From Panacagrimonas sp052386745 (GTDB lineage Bacteria > Pseudomonadota > Gammaproteobacteria > Nevskiales > Nevskiaceae): 64,000 bases of DNA. A program made the translations under genes and the position numbers. Location of the stretch: the NCBI GenBank assembly GCA_052386745.1, contig JBQTJW010000007.1, positions 162,143-226,142 on the forward strand, written 5' to 3'. Of the stretch, positions 44,828-55,500 are shown one piece after another. The notes under the pieces were generated by a model. It worked only from the letters and a program-made list of their open reading frames with translations. It did not search any database and was not told the DNA's origin. The stretch's first letter is position 1; every line of letters begins with the position of its first letter.

Positions 44828-45036
44828 ACGGGACGCGCATTTTAACGGCTGAAACTCTCCCGTCAATCTGCATTTGCGGCCGGTGCGGCAAGTGCGCATC
44901 TCGTGTCGCGATCCACCTTGAATTTCCGCCGGGCCGGATCAGCCTCGTGCGACGGACAGGGTGATCGAGCGGGCCCCCAGGTTTCCAGGTTCCAGCACGA
45001 CGATCTGGGCCGGACCGCTGCTGGCACCGGATCGAT

Positions 45037-45255
45037 CTACGGCCCGGGATCGAGCCCGAGCGCGGCTTCTCGCACGTGATCCAGGAGTCCGTCGCCGCCG
45101 TTGCGGACGTAGCCCGCCAGTTGGCGCCGCATGCGAAGGGGCCAGAACCGATGCAGATGCTGGCGCACGCCGTCCACCTGGCTCTGGTGATCGGGTTCGC
45201 CGCCAAAGAATCCGCCGATGTCGTTGGCCATGGCCACGAGGTGCTCGATGTTCAT
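45037..45255 (-). CDS. fdsD: Formate dehydrogenase delta subunit (FdsD-like)
   Basis: 72 residues, beginning 'MNIEHLVAMANDIGGFFG' with 'HLHRFWPLRMRRQLAGYV', the pattern of FdsD from NAD-dependent formate dehydrogenases ('NDIG.FF', 'RFWdPRMR'). Its ATG overlaps the fdhD stop (ATGA), so they are coupled. No large FdsA, FdsB or FdsG genes are present in the window. Confidence 0.8.
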   Translation of the reverse strand: MNIEHLVAMANDIGGFFGGEPDHQSQVDGVRQHLHRFWPLRMRRQLAGYVRNGGDGLLDHVREAALGLDPGP

Positions 45256-46061
45256 TGCCGTTCCGTGCGTCCCACGATGCGCCCGGGGCAAGCGTAGATC
45301 ACGTGGCGGTTGCCGCGCGCGAAGCCGATCAGGGTGGCCCCGGCTTCCTCGGCCACGCGCACCGCCAGGGCTGTTGGAGCGGAGATCGCGACGATCACGG
45401 GCATGCCCACGCTGACGGCCTTCTGGACTATCTCGAAGCTCGCGCGGCTGGTGATCAGCAGGAATCCGCGCGAAAGATCCAAGCCACCCGCGAGCAGATG
45501 GCCGATCACCTTGTCGAGCGCGTTGTGACGTCCCACGTCCTCGCGCGCCGACACGATCAGGCCGTCGGGCGTTGCCCAGGCGGCAGCGTGGGTCGCGCCG
45601 GTCGCGGCATTGAGTGGCTGCTGCCGGCGCAGGGCGTCGAGCGCGCGCCGGATGGCTGTCACGCTGACTGGCGTGCCGGCCGGAACGCGCCGGGTGGGAC
45701 GGATCGTCGCGTCGATCGCCTGCGCGCCACAGAGTCCACAGCCGCTACGCCCCGGCAGATTGCGCTGGCGCCCGGCCAGCATGGCCGCGCGCTCCTGCGC
45801 AATGCTGATGTCGATCTCGAACCCGGCCGGATCTCCAATGTGGCGAATCGCCACCTGTGCAATGTCATCTGCCCGCGTCACGATGTTCTCGGTCACGGTG
45901 AATCCCCGGGCAAAATCTTCGAGGTCGGTGGGTGTGCACATCATCACCACATGCGGCGCACCGTTGTAGAGCAGGGCAACGGGCACTTCCTCGGCCACCA
46001 CGTCGGGGGCGGTGGCGTCATCGCACCACACGCGGACGGGCGAATGCGGCGGCATGGTCAT
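45252..46061 (-). CDS. fdhD: Formate dehydrogenase sulfurtransferase/accessory protein FdhD
   Basis: 269 residues. 'VAEEVPVALLYNG', 'DLEDFARGFTVTENI', the Cys pair in 'GRSGCGLCGAQA', 'REDVGRHNALDKVIG' and 'SRASFEIVQKA' are FdhD signatures. It moves sulfur from IscS to the molybdenum cofactor of formate dehydrogenase. Upstream member of an fdhD-fdsD pair and divergent from the GH13 gene. Confidence 0.95.
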   Translation of the reverse strand: MTMPPHSPVRVWCDDATAPDVVAEEVPVALLYNGAPHVVMMCTPTDLEDFARGFTVTENIVTRADDIAQVAIRHIGDPAGFEIDISIAQERAAMLAGRQRNLPGRSGCGLCGAQAIDATIRPTRRVPAGTPVSVTAIRRALDALRRQQPLNAATGATHAAAWATPDGLIVSAREDVGRHNALDKVIGHLLAGGLDLSRGFLLITSRASFEIVQKAVSVGMPVIVAISAPTALAVRVAEEAGATLIGFARGNRHVIYACPGRIVGRTERQ

Positions 46062-46327
46062 GAGCCGCGGGCTTTCAGAGCATCGGAGGTCATTGGATGG
46101 GAAACGGCGCTCCTGGCTGGTTCCATTCGATGGATGAGGGTGTCATCGCCGCACAAACCGGGTCTTTCGGACAGTGTACTGCCCGCGGCGCATGGCGCCT
46201 GGCGCCGATGCGCAAGGAAGTTGCAGGCCAAAGTGCGCCGCTTGCCCCGGTTCCATAGCCAGAAACGTTCACTAGACGACGACCTGCCGCCGAGTGCCGG
46301 TCCCGCTCATTCTTTCCGGAGCCCGCC

Positions 46328-48238
46328 ATGCCAGCCTCTCTCGACCACATCCACGCCGACACGCCCATGGGCGCCAACCTGGTGGCGGATGGCGCGAGCT
46401 TCCGCGTGTGGGCACCCAATGCGCTGGCGGTGTACGTGATCGGCGAGTTCAACGGCCGCGCGCGCAATGCCGACAGCCTGCTCAACCGCATCGGTCAGGG
46501 CCACTGGGCGGGGTTCATCCGCGGCGCGCGCAACCATCACCGCTACCGCTTCTACGTGGTCGGCAGCGGCAGCGAGGGCCCCAAGCGCGACCCCTACGCA
46601 CGCGAATTGCAGGCGCCGTTCCCCAGCGACTGCGTCATCCGCAAGCCGGATTTCCCCTGGCACGAGACCGGCTACCGCACGCCTGCTTTTTCGGACTTCG
46701 TGATCTACCAGCTGCACGTCGGCACCTTCTACACGCCGCAGCTGCCGAACAAGGGCGGCACCTTTCTGGACGTGGCGCTCAAGCTTCCGCACCTGGTCGC
46801 GCTGGGCGTGACCGCGGTTCAGCTGCTGCCCATCCAGGAGTTCCAGACCCAGTTCAGCCTGGGCTACAACGGCACTGACTACTTCTCGCCGGAAATGGAC
46901 CTGGGCCTGGACGAGGCCGCGCTGCCGCCTTACCTCGCCGCCCTCAACGCCCTGCTCGCCGCCAAGGGCCTCAAGCCTTACCGCGCCGCCGACCTGCGCG
47001 GCGAGATGAACCAGCTCAAGGCCCTGATCGACCTGTGCCACGTCCACGGCCTGGCCGTGCTGCTGGACGTGGTCTACAACCACGCGGGCGGTGACTTCGG
47101 CGACGAGAGCCTGTACTTCTTCGACCGCCAGCGGGCCGACGACGGGCAGCGCAACTCGCTCTACTCCACCGACGTCGGCCACGCCGGCGGACTGGTGTTC
47201 GACTTCGCCAAGCCCGAGGTCCGCGACTTCCTGATCCACAACGCCAAGTACTTTCTGGACGAGTACCGCGTCGACGGGTTCCGCTACGACCAGGTCAGCG
47301 TCATCGACCACGACGGTGCGCCGCACGGCTGGCACTTCTGCCAGGACCTCACCCGCACGCTGCACGCGCACCGGCCAAGCGCGCTGAACAAGGCCGAATA
47401 CTGGGGCGTGAACCCGGCCATCGTGCAGCCGCCGCCGGGCGGCGCGGGCTTTGACACCTCGCTCACCGACGGCCTGCGCATTGCCCTGCGCGACGTCATC
47501 GGCAACGCCAGCGCGCCGGACGCGCGCCCGCTCAACATGGCGGCGCTCGGCGCCAGCCTGTGGCCGCAGGGGTTCGACGCACACTGGCGCTTCGTGCAGG
47601 GGCCGGAGAACCACGATATCGTCTACCAGGGCCGCGAGCCGCGCATGGCGCGCCTGGGCGACCCGTCCAACCCGCGTTCCTGGTTCGGCCGCAGTCGCGC
47701 CCGCGTCGCCATTGGCCTTAGCCTCACCGCGCCGGGCATTCCCATGCTGTTCATGGGCCAGGAGTTCCTGGAGGACAAGCCCTGGTCCGACAACTTCGAG
47801 TTCCACAAGGACCTGCTGCTGTACTGGGCCGGGCTCGACCAGGGCGACCGCAAGATGCTCGACCACCTGCGCTGCACGCGCGAGCTGCTGGCGCTGCGCC
47901 GGCAGCTGCCCGCCCTGCGCGGACAGGGTTTCCGCGTGGTGCACGCGGACGACGAGCAGCGCGTGCTGGCGTTCCAGCGCTGGGTGGAGGGCGCGGGGCA
48001 GGACGTGATGGTGGTGGTGCACCTCGCGAACTTCACCCGGACCGGCTACCGGATCGGGTTGCCCGGCGGCGGCACCTGGCGCGAGTGCTTCAACAGCGAC
48101 GTCTACGAGAACTGGGTCAACCCCGACGTCGCCGGCAACGGCGGCAGCGTGGTGGCAGACGCCGTTCCGCTGCACGGCCTGACGCACTCCGCCGCGCTGG
48201 TGCTGCCGGCCAACAGCGTGCTGGTCTTCGCCCGCTGA
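46328..48238 (+). CDS. GH13 alpha-amylase family protein (branching-enzyme-like, with CBM48)
   Basis: 636 residues. The N-terminal 110 residues form a CBM48/E-set domain ('ASFRVWAPNALAVYVIGEFNG' in outline). GH13 regions are visible: 'DVVYNHAGG' (I), 'DGFRYDQVS' (II, nucleophile Asp), 'NKAEYWG' (III, acid/base Glu) and 'PENHDIVY' (IV, third Asp). Likely acts on alpha-glucan; exact reaction (branching, debranching or hydrolysis) is not decided by sequence. No glgA/glgC or trehalose genes adjoin. Confidence 0.85.
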   Translation: MPASLDHIHADTPMGANLVADGASFRVWAPNALAVYVIGEFNGRARNADSLLNRIGQGHWAGFIRGARNHHRYRFYVVGSGSEGPKRDPYARELQAPFPSDCVIRKPDFPWHETGYRTPAFSDFVIYQLHVGTFYTPQLPNKGGTFLDVALKLPHLVALGVTAVQLLPIQEFQTQFSLGYNGTDYFSPEMDLGLDEAALPPYLAALNALLAAKGLKPYRAADLRGEMNQLKALIDLCHVHGLAVLLDVVYNHAGGDFGDESLYFFDRQRADDGQRNSLYSTDVGHAGGLVFDFAKPEVRDFLIHNAKYFLDEYRVDGFRYDQVSVIDHDGAPHGWHFCQDLTRTLHAHRPSALNKAEYWGVNPAIVQPPPGGAGFDTSLTDGLRIALRDVIGNASAPDARPLNMAALGASLWPQGFDAHWRFVQGPENHDIVYQGREPRMARLGDPSNPRSWFGRSRARVAIGLSLTAPGIPMLFMGQEFLEDKPWSDNFEFHKDLLLYWAGLDQGDRKMLDHLRCTRELLALRRQLPALRGQGFRVVHADDEQRVLAFQRWVEGAGQDVMVVVHLANFTRTGYRIGLPGGGTWRECFNSDVYENWVNPDVAGNGGSVVADAVPLHGLTHSAALVLPANSVLVFAR

Positions 48239-48242
48239 CCAC

Positions 48243-48261
48243 GGCGCCGGGCTCCGGCGCC
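48243..48261. terminator. GC-rich hairpin between convergent GH13 and TonB receptor genes
   Basis: Perfect 8-bp stem GGCGCCGG / CCGGCGCC with loop GCT lies between the two stops. It lacks a T-run, so it is only a candidate for bidirectional termination or transcript stabilisation. Confidence 0.4.
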
Positions 48262-48289
48262 GCGCGCGCAACAACCAGCCGCCGTTGCG

Positions 48290-50401
48290 CTAAAACTCGA
48301 CGCCGAGACTCAGTCGCAGCTGGCGCCGCTCCACGCGGTGGAAGTGGTAGTCCTCCACGCCCCCGGCCGGCTCGCCCGGCAGTCGCGAGGCGTAGAAGTA
48401 GGTGATGTCGTTGTCGCGGCTGTCGAGCAGGTTGAGCACCTGCAGGGTGGCCGAGTAGCGCGCCAGCCAGCGGTAGCCCACCTGGGAATTGAGCACGGTG
48501 GTGGGCCTGGAGCGCGCGCGGTTGTCCTCGGTCAGCGGCCCGGCGCCCAGGTGCCGCAGGCGCAGGCCGGCGCTCCAGCCGCGCGTCTCGGGCACGGTGA
48601 TGCCCAGGCCGAACACGTCCTCGATCGAATTGGGAATGCGGTCGCCTTCTTCGGCGTCGAGGCGGGCGCGGGCGTAGGCGTAATCGGCGTCCAGCGCCAG
48701 CCAGGGATAGGGCGCGTAGTAGGCCGAGACCTCCACGCCGCGGCGCTGGCTGGCACCGCTGGCCTCGCTGCCGCCGGCGTCGCCGATGAACACCAGCTCG
48801 GAATCGAAATTCAGCGCCCACAGCGAGGCGGTGAGTTTCAGCGCCGGGAGCGGTTCGCTGGTCACGCCCAGTTCGCCGCCGCGCGCCTTCACCAGCGGGT
48901 CCACCCGGTCCTGCGGGCTGGTGCCGTCCAGCGGATCGACGCGCAGGGTGGTGCCGCGCGCATCGTTGCTGTGAAAGCCCTCGCCGTAGTTCGCGAACAG
49001 CGTGGTGCCGGCGAACGGCCCGAACACGAGGGCGAGCTTGGGGCTGGCCAGGGCGTCGTGGGCGGAGCCGGAATTGGCGTCGAGCTGGCTGTCCACGTCG
49101 AAGTCGTAGCGGTCAACCCGCGCGCCCAGCTGCGAGCGCAGCCAGCCGGTCCACTGCTGGGTGCTGCTCAGGTACGCGCCGACGCTGGACTCGCGCACGG
49201 CGTCGGACCGCACGATGCCGTCGCCGTTGAGCCCGCCATCGGTGCGGCGGCGCGCCTGCGTCAGCCGCAGGGCCACGGTGCCGATGTCGTCGTAGCGCGA
49301 CTGCACCCCGGCTTCCAAGTCGATGGGGACGGCCGTGGGCAGGCGCCACACGCGCCGCCAGTTCAGGCCGTACACGCGGCGATCGTCGAACTGGTTGAAC
49401 TGGTCGTCTGGCCTTGCGTCGGCGTCGGTGGGGTCGGTGAGGAAGTAGGTGAAATTGGAGAACAGCTGCATGCGGTAGCGCAGCGCGTAGCCCTGGGCGC
49501 GCCAGCTGCCCGTGCCGCCGTTTGCCAGCCCGCGCCATTCGACGCTGGCGCTGTAGCGGCCCACGCTGCCGCCGTCGCTGGGGTCGATGAAGCCTTCGGG
49601 GCCGATGGTGCCGTCCTGCACCGCGCGCAGCGGGATCTGGTCCGGCGCGCGGTAGCGGATGTCGTACGAGGCCAGCGAGACGGTGTACCCCTCGCGCTCC
49701 GAGCCCACGTTGTAGCGCGCCAGGGCCGCGTACTTGCGCACGTTCTCGTCCAGCTCGAAGGGGCCGTCGTAGCGCGTGCCCTGGACGCCGAGCAGCAATT
49801 TTCCGGCGCCGACCTGCGGCGAGGCCGCGGCCAGCGCGCTGGCGTAGCCGAACTGTCCGCCGGTCACGCGCACCAGGCTGCGCGGCAGTTCGTCCACGTA
49901 GCGCAGGCTGGCCGAGCCGGCGGCGCCGAAGTCGCCCACGTCTGCGTAGTACGGCCCCTTGCGGTACTCCAGCGAGCCGATCAGCTCGGGGATGACGAAG
50001 TTGAGATCGGCATAGCCCTGGCCATGGGCGTGCGTGCGCATGTTCACCGGCAGGCCGTCCACCTCGGTGTAGAAGTCGGTGCCGTGGTCCAGGTTGAAGC
50101 CGCGCAGGAAATACTGGTTGGCCTTCCCCTCGCCGCTGTGCTGCGTGACCATCATCCCCGGCACGAACTCCAGCAGCTCGCCGGGACGCGCCAGCGGGCG
50201 CTCGGCCAGCTGCTCGGCCGTCACGTAACCCTCGGTCGAGGAACGCGCCGCCTCGCCGGGCTGCTGCTGGCCGATGACCTCCACCGTCGCCAGCGTCGGC
50301 GGCGCCTCCACGCCCGGCACGCCGCCGGCCTGCGCCGCGCCCGCCACCGGTCCCAGGATGACGGCGAGCGCCGCCCTCATCCGCCACTGATGTGTCCTCA
50401 T
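48290..50401 (-). CDS. TonB-dependent outer-membrane receptor
   Basis: 703 residues. Signal peptide at 1-25 ending AQA, TonB box-like 'LATVEVIGQQ' at about 37-46, plug with 'GELLEFVPGMMVTQHSGEG' and 'YFLRGFNLDHGTDF', then beta-barrel strands ending in the terminal aromatic 'LSLGVEF'. A GGAGGA ribosome site precedes the ATG. The substrate is unknown; no TonB, periplasmic binding or FecI-type genes adjoin. It converges with the GH13 gene. Confidence 0.93.
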   Translation of the reverse strand: MRTHQWRMRAALAVILGPVAGAAQAGGVPGVEAPPTLATVEVIGQQQPGEAARSSTEGYVTAEQLAERPLARPGELLEFVPGMMVTQHSGEGKANQYFLRGFNLDHGTDFYTEVDGLPVNMRTHAHGQGYADLNFVIPELIGSLEYRKGPYYADVGDFGAAGSASLRYVDELPRSLVRVTGGQFGYASALAAASPQVGAGKLLLGVQGTRYDGPFELDENVRKYAALARYNVGSEREGYTVSLASYDIRYRAPDQIPLRAVQDGTIGPEGFIDPSDGGSVGRYSASVEWRGLANGGTGSWRAQGYALRYRMQLFSNFTYFLTDPTDADARPDDQFNQFDDRRVYGLNWRRVWRLPTAVPIDLEAGVQSRYDDIGTVALRLTQARRRTDGGLNGDGIVRSDAVRESSVGAYLSSTQQWTGWLRSQLGARVDRYDFDVDSQLDANSGSAHDALASPKLALVFGPFAGTTLFANYGEGFHSNDARGTTLRVDPLDGTSPQDRVDPLVKARGGELGVTSEPLPALKLTASLWALNFDSELVFIGDAGGSEASGASQRRGVEVSAYYAPYPWLALDADYAYARARLDAEEGDRIPNSIEDVFGLGITVPETRGWSAGLRLRHLGAGPLTEDNRARSRPTTVLNSQVGYRWLARYSATLQVLNLLDSRDNDITYFYASRLPGEPAGGVEDYHFHRVERRQLRLSLGVEF

Positions 50402-50546
50402 GCTCCTCCGCGCCGTGGAATTCCGCAGCCTGCCTGCGTTCGTATGCAGCTTCGTGAATACGGCGCGCGGCGGTGCTGGATGCCGGCCCGCGCAAGGACC
50501 GTGGCCCGGACCCGGGCCGCCATCCGATTTCAGTTCGAGCCCCGGA

Positions 50547-52430
50547 TCAGCTCAGGTAGGTGTAGCCGCTGAGGCCCGCTTCCAGCTCGGCCAGCAGGGC
50601 ACTGCGTTCCACGGCGGGGATGTCGGACGCGGCGAACTTGCGGCGGTAGGACTGGGCCAGTTCTTCCGGCGCCAGGTGCACGTAGCGCAGGAGTTCGTCG
50701 GTGCGGTCGCCGTGCTCGGGTGCGTCCAGCTTCCAGCCCTCGGGCGCGGTGGGGTCGAGCACCACGTTGACCGCATTGGTGTCGCCGAACAGGTTGTGGA
50801 TGTCGCCCAGGATTTCCTGGTAGGCGCCCACCATGAAGATGCCCAGCAGGTAGGGCTGCCCCTCGCGCAGGCCATGCAGCGCCAGCGTGGGCGTGAGGCC
50901 CTCGCGGTCCACGTAGGAATCCAGGCGGCCGTCGGAGTCGCAGGTGAGGTCGCACAGGCGCGCGCGCTGGTCGGGACGCTCGTCGAGCCGGTGGATGGGC
51001 AGGATGGGAAACACCTGGTCGATGGCCCAGGCATCCGGCACCGACTGGAACACCGAGAAGTTGCAGAAGTACTTGGACGAGAGCTTTTCGCGAAGCTCGT
51101 CCAAGGTCTCGCGGTGCGCGCGGATATCCGGGTCCAGCAGCGGGACCACGGCGCGCGACACCGCGTAATAGGCCTGCTCGGACCAGGCGCGCGCGGTGAT
51201 GGAGAGCTTGCCCTCGCTGTACAGCGCATGGGCTTCCGACAGCAGGGTGCGCGCCTCGAACAGGCTCTCCAGCGGCCCGCGCTCGCTGATTTCCTGCAGC
51301 AGCTGTTGCAGCTCGTGCTGCACGGCCGGGGCCTCGGCCGCGGGCGCGGCGAGCACGCCCTGGCCGATGATCTCGCTGTCCACCACGTTGGCGATCAGCA
51401 CGGCGTGGTGGGCGGTGAGCGCGCGGCCGGATTCGCTGATGAGGTTGGGTTCGGGCTCGCCCGACTCGGCGCAGACTTCCTGCAGCGTGCGCACGATGCT
51501 GCGCGCGTACTCGCGCACCGAGTAGTTCATGGAGCAGTAGCTGCGCGAGCGCGTGCCCTCGTAGTCCACGCCCAGGCCGCCGCCCACGTCCACCACGTCC
51601 ACCGGCGCGCCGAGCCGGCGCAGTTCCACGTAGAAGCGCGCGGCCTCGCGCATGCCGCGCGCCACGTCCTGCACGTTGGCCACCTGCGAGCCGAGGTGGA
51701 AATGGATCATGCGCACCGCGTCCAGCTGGCCGGCGTCGCGCATCAGTTGCAGGGCTTCGAGCACCTGCGGCGTGGCCAGGCCGAACTTGGATTTTTCCCC
51801 GCCCGTGTTCTGCTGGGACGAGTCCGACTGGCTGGCCAGGCGCACGCGGATGCCGATGAGCGGTGCCACCTTCAGCGCCTGCGATTCGGCGATCACCAGC
51901 GGCAGCTCGGAGAGCTTTTCCACCACGATGTAGACCCGGTGCCCGAGCTTCTGGCCGATGAGCGCGCGCCGGATGTAGGCGCGATCCTTGTAGCCGTTGC
52001 ACACGATCACGCTGCCCGGCCGCGCCAGCCCCAGCACCGCGGCGAGTTCCGGCTTGGACCCGGCCTCGATGCCCACGCGCTCGCCGCCGTGGCCGAGGAT
52101 GGCCTCCACCACGCTGCGCTGCTGGTTGACCTTGATCGGATACACCCCGGTGTAGCGGCCGGCGTAACCGTACTCGCGGATGATGGTGGCGAAGGCATCG
52201 GCCAGGGCGTCGACGCGGTCGCGCAGGATGTCGGTGAAGCGGATCAGCACCGGCAGGTCCAGCCCTTCGCGCGGCAGGCGGGTGGCAAGCTCGTGCAGGT
52301 CGATGCTCGCGGCGGAGCGCTCACGGAACGGGCGCACCACCACGTGCCCGGCCTCGGACACGTCAAAATAGCCTTCGCCCCAGTTGGGCATGTTGTACAG
52401 CGTGCGCGCCTGCGCGGGAGTCCAGGTCAT
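50547..52430 (-). CDS. speA: Biosynthetic arginine decarboxylase
   Basis: 627 residues, typical SpeA length. PLP-binding Lys in 'GVYPIKVNQQRSV', 'HFHLGSQ', 'VDVGGGLGVDY', and active-site Cys in 'LTCDSDGRLDSY' are intact. It makes agmatine, first step to putrescine. It lies only 73 bases downstream of the NACHT-LRR gene on the same strand, leaving little room for its own promoter. speE, the spermidine synthase, is on the other side of the KAP/NACHT pair. Confidence 0.96.
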   Translation of the reverse strand: MTWTPAQARTLYNMPNWGEGYFDVSEAGHVVVRPFRERSAASIDLHELATRLPREGLDLPVLIRFTDILRDRVDALADAFATIIREYGYAGRYTGVYPIKVNQQRSVVEAILGHGGERVGIEAGSKPELAAVLGLARPGSVIVCNGYKDRAYIRRALIGQKLGHRVYIVVEKLSELPLVIAESQALKVAPLIGIRVRLASQSDSSQQNTGGEKSKFGLATPQVLEALQLMRDAGQLDAVRMIHFHLGSQVANVQDVARGMREAARFYVELRRLGAPVDVVDVGGGLGVDYEGTRSRSYCSMNYSVREYARSIVRTLQEVCAESGEPEPNLISESGRALTAHHAVLIANVVDSEIIGQGVLAAPAAEAPAVQHELQQLLQEISERGPLESLFEARTLLSEAHALYSEGKLSITARAWSEQAYYAVSRAVVPLLDPDIRAHRETLDELREKLSSKYFCNFSVFQSVPDAWAIDQVFPILPIHRLDERPDQRARLCDLTCDSDGRLDSYVDREGLTPTLALHGLREGQPYLLGIFMVGAYQEILGDIHNLFGDTNAVNVVLDPTAPEGWKLDAPEHGDRTDELLRYVHLAPEELAQSYRRKFAASDIPAVERSALLAELEAGLSGYTYLS

Positions 52431-52503
52431 GGTCCGGGATCGGGGATGCGGGGGTCGCGAAGCTTAGCCGCAAGAGCTTGCTGCGGTGATGTCAGGGGCC
52501 GCT

Positions 52504-55500
52504 TCAGTCCAGGGTGCCGCCGCGTTCCACCAGCGAATGCAGGGGCCAGAGTGCGAGTTCGTCGATCGCGGCCGGCAGTGTCAGCCCTTGCAGCGCCGGC
52601 AGTTGCAGCAAGGGGCTCAGGTCCGTGACTTGCGTCCCCGACAGGTCCAGCGACTGCAGGGACGCCATGCCGGCGAGCGGGCCCAGGTCCGCGACAGGCG
52701 TCCGCCTCGGGTGCGGGTCCAGCAGGGACGCCATGTCGGTGAGCGGGCCCAAGTCCGCGACCGGCGTTTCCGACAGTACCAGCGACTGCAGGGATGCCAT
52801 ACCGGCGAGCGGGCTCAGGTCCGCGACCGACGTCCTCGACAGGTTCAGCAACTGTAGGGACGCCATGCCGGCAAGCGAGCCTAGGTTAGTGACCTGCGTT
52901 TCCGACAGGACCAGCGACCGCAGGGACGCCATACCGGCGAGCGGGCTCAGGTCCGCGACCGGCGTCCCCGACAGAACCAGCGACCGCAGGGACGCCATAC
53001 CGGCGAGCGGGCTCAGGTCCGCGACCGGCGTCCTCGACAGGTCCAGCGACCGCAGGGACACCATGCCGGCGAGCGGGCTCAGGTCCGAGACCGGCGTCTG
53101 CCACAGGACCAGCGACTGCAGGGACACCATGCCGGCCAGCGGACCCAGGGCCGTGACCGGCGTCCTCGACAGGTTCAGCAACTGCAAGGACGCTATGCTG
53201 GCCAGCGGACTCAGGTCCATGACCGGCGTTTCCGACAGGATCAGCGATTGCAAAGACGTAATGCCCGCGAGCGGGCTCAGGTCCGAAACCGGCGTCCACG
53301 ACAGATCCAGCGACCGCAGGGACGTAATGCCCGCGAGCGGGCTCAGGTCCGAAACCGGTGTCCACGACAGGTCCAGCGACTGCAGGGACGTCATGGCGGC
53401 GAGCGGGCTAAAGTCCTTGACCGGCGTGTCCCACAGGACCAGCGTCTGCAGGGACGCCATGCCGGCAAGCGGGCTCAGGTCGGTGACCGGCGTGCCCCAC
53501 AGTTTCAGCGATTGCAGGGACGTCATGCCGACAAGCGGGCTCAGGTCCGTGACCGGCGTGCCCCACAGTTTCAGCGATTGCAGGGACGCCATGCCGGCAA
53601 GCGGGCTCAGGTCCGTGACCGGCGTTTCCGTCAGGTTTAGCGACTGCAGGGACGCCATGCCGGCGAGCGGGGTCAGGTCCGTGACCGGCGTTTCCGTCAG
53701 GTCCAGCGACTGCAGGGACGCCATGCTGGCGAGCGGGCTCAGGTCCGTGATTCCCGTCCTCGACAGGCTCAGTTGCGCGCGACCCTCCCAGTGCGCCCAC
53801 AACTTCTGCGCCCAGAACGGGGCGCCGAGCAGACGCGCGATGACCTGCGACCGCACCTCGGCCCAGCGGACGTTTTTGCCATGTCCCAGCGCGTCCAGCC
53901 AGCCCAGGGTGGCCGCGAACAGGTCTTCCGCAAAGCGCTCGCAGCCGGCGTGCGGGTTGAGCAGCAGACGGACCGCCAGGCCCGCACGCCGGTCGTCACC
54001 GCCGAAACGCCCGCCGCGCAGCCAGCAGAACCGGCGACCAAGAAAGGCTTCCAGCCAGGCCCGCACATTCGGGCCCAGGCTGGCCAGGTGCTCGGCGGCG
54101 AACACGTACACCTCCTGCCATTCCGCCCGGTGCGCCCAGTGCCACAGCGTGACCGGGTTCACCCGCGGGTCCATCCCGAGCTCGCGGGCTTCTTCCGGCG
54201 ATTGGCAACGGCCGAATTCGCGGTGCGAGAACTCGGCGGCCAGGTACAGCGCGCAGAAGTATTCCTGGAACGACAGGTGCACGAAGGAGAACTGGTTCTG
54301 CCCGCGCTCGATCAGCAGCCCGGTGCGCGCCTGCAGCCAGCGCAGGTAGAACTCCACGAAGTTCTCCTGCGCGGCCAGTTGCGGATGGGTGGCGGTGATC
54401 GCCTCGCGCAGCCAGCCCAGGACCATTTCGCGGTCAAACACCAGGCTTTCGGATGCCTGTGATGCGCGCTGGCGCTGGCGCTGCATCTCGAAGCCCAGGC
54501 GCGCCAGCCACTGGCGCTTGACCTTGAGCGGCACCTCGTCGCCGACCTCGCCGCGGTTGCGGCCGAAGCGCGCGGCGTCGATGGATTCCAGGTAGGCCTC
54601 GGTGATCAGCCCGTACAGCTCGGCGCGGCCGTCCGGCAGCAACTGGCGCTGGCGGAACACCATGACCATCAGCGCCAGCAGGTTGGGCGTGCGGGCCAGG
54701 GTGCGGGTGCCGGGGTGGTCGGCGACGGTGCGCTGGAAGCGCTCGCTGAGCCCGCGGCCCTCCTCCGGGCCCGGGCTCATCAGGCGATACCAGGCGTCGG
54801 CGAAGCTGTGGATGCGACGATCGTCAAAGGGCTGCAGGTGCAGCACCGCGGAGGCCGGCAGCGCCGCCTCGGGCGTGGCGGACCGATCCTCCGGTCGATC
54901 CCGCCGGTGCAGCGGCGCAGCGTCGTAGCCCACCGGCCGCGAGGTGATGACCCAGACATTGCCCGGGTCCTGCCGCAGCGCCCGGCGCAGCAGCGCCCGC
55001 AGTGCGGGAAGCTGGTCGGCGGGCACCTCGTCGTAGCCGTCCACCACCAGCAGCGCCTGGCCGGCGGCAATGGCGGCGTCCACCACCGGCCCCACCTGCG
55101 CGTAGGCACCGGACGCGGTGCTCTGCACCTGGGCGTGACGGTCCAGCAGGTCTTTCAGGCTGGCCGCGGCCTCCCCCGGCTCCGCAGCCCCCGGCAGGCC
55201 GCCGAGCTTGAGGTCGCGCAGGCTCAGCAGCACCGGCACCAGCGGGCGGAACCAGTCCGGCGCCTCGCCGGACTGCTGGCACGCGTACCACACCAGCCAT
55301 TGGCCGAGCGTGCTCTTGCCGCTGCCCGGCGCGCCCAGCAACACCACCTGCCGATGCTCGTGCAGCGCGTCCAGCGGGTGCAGGGCGCCGGTGGCGTCCG
55401 GCTCCTCTGCCTTGGCCTCCTGCGCGAGGGGCGAAACGGCCGGAGTGACGAACAACTGCCGCAGCAGCGGGTCGTCGGTGCGCGCCAGTTCCATCCACAG

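Noticed and set aside
48338..52628. Two plus-strand open frames over 740 residues opposite the TonB receptor and speA
   Set aside because: Both mirror well-supported minus-strand genes and show shadow composition without motifs.
52576..53763. CRISPR array suggested by regular 66-bp repeats
   Set aside because: Repeats are contiguous and coding, with no unique spacers and no cas genes; they encode LRRs.
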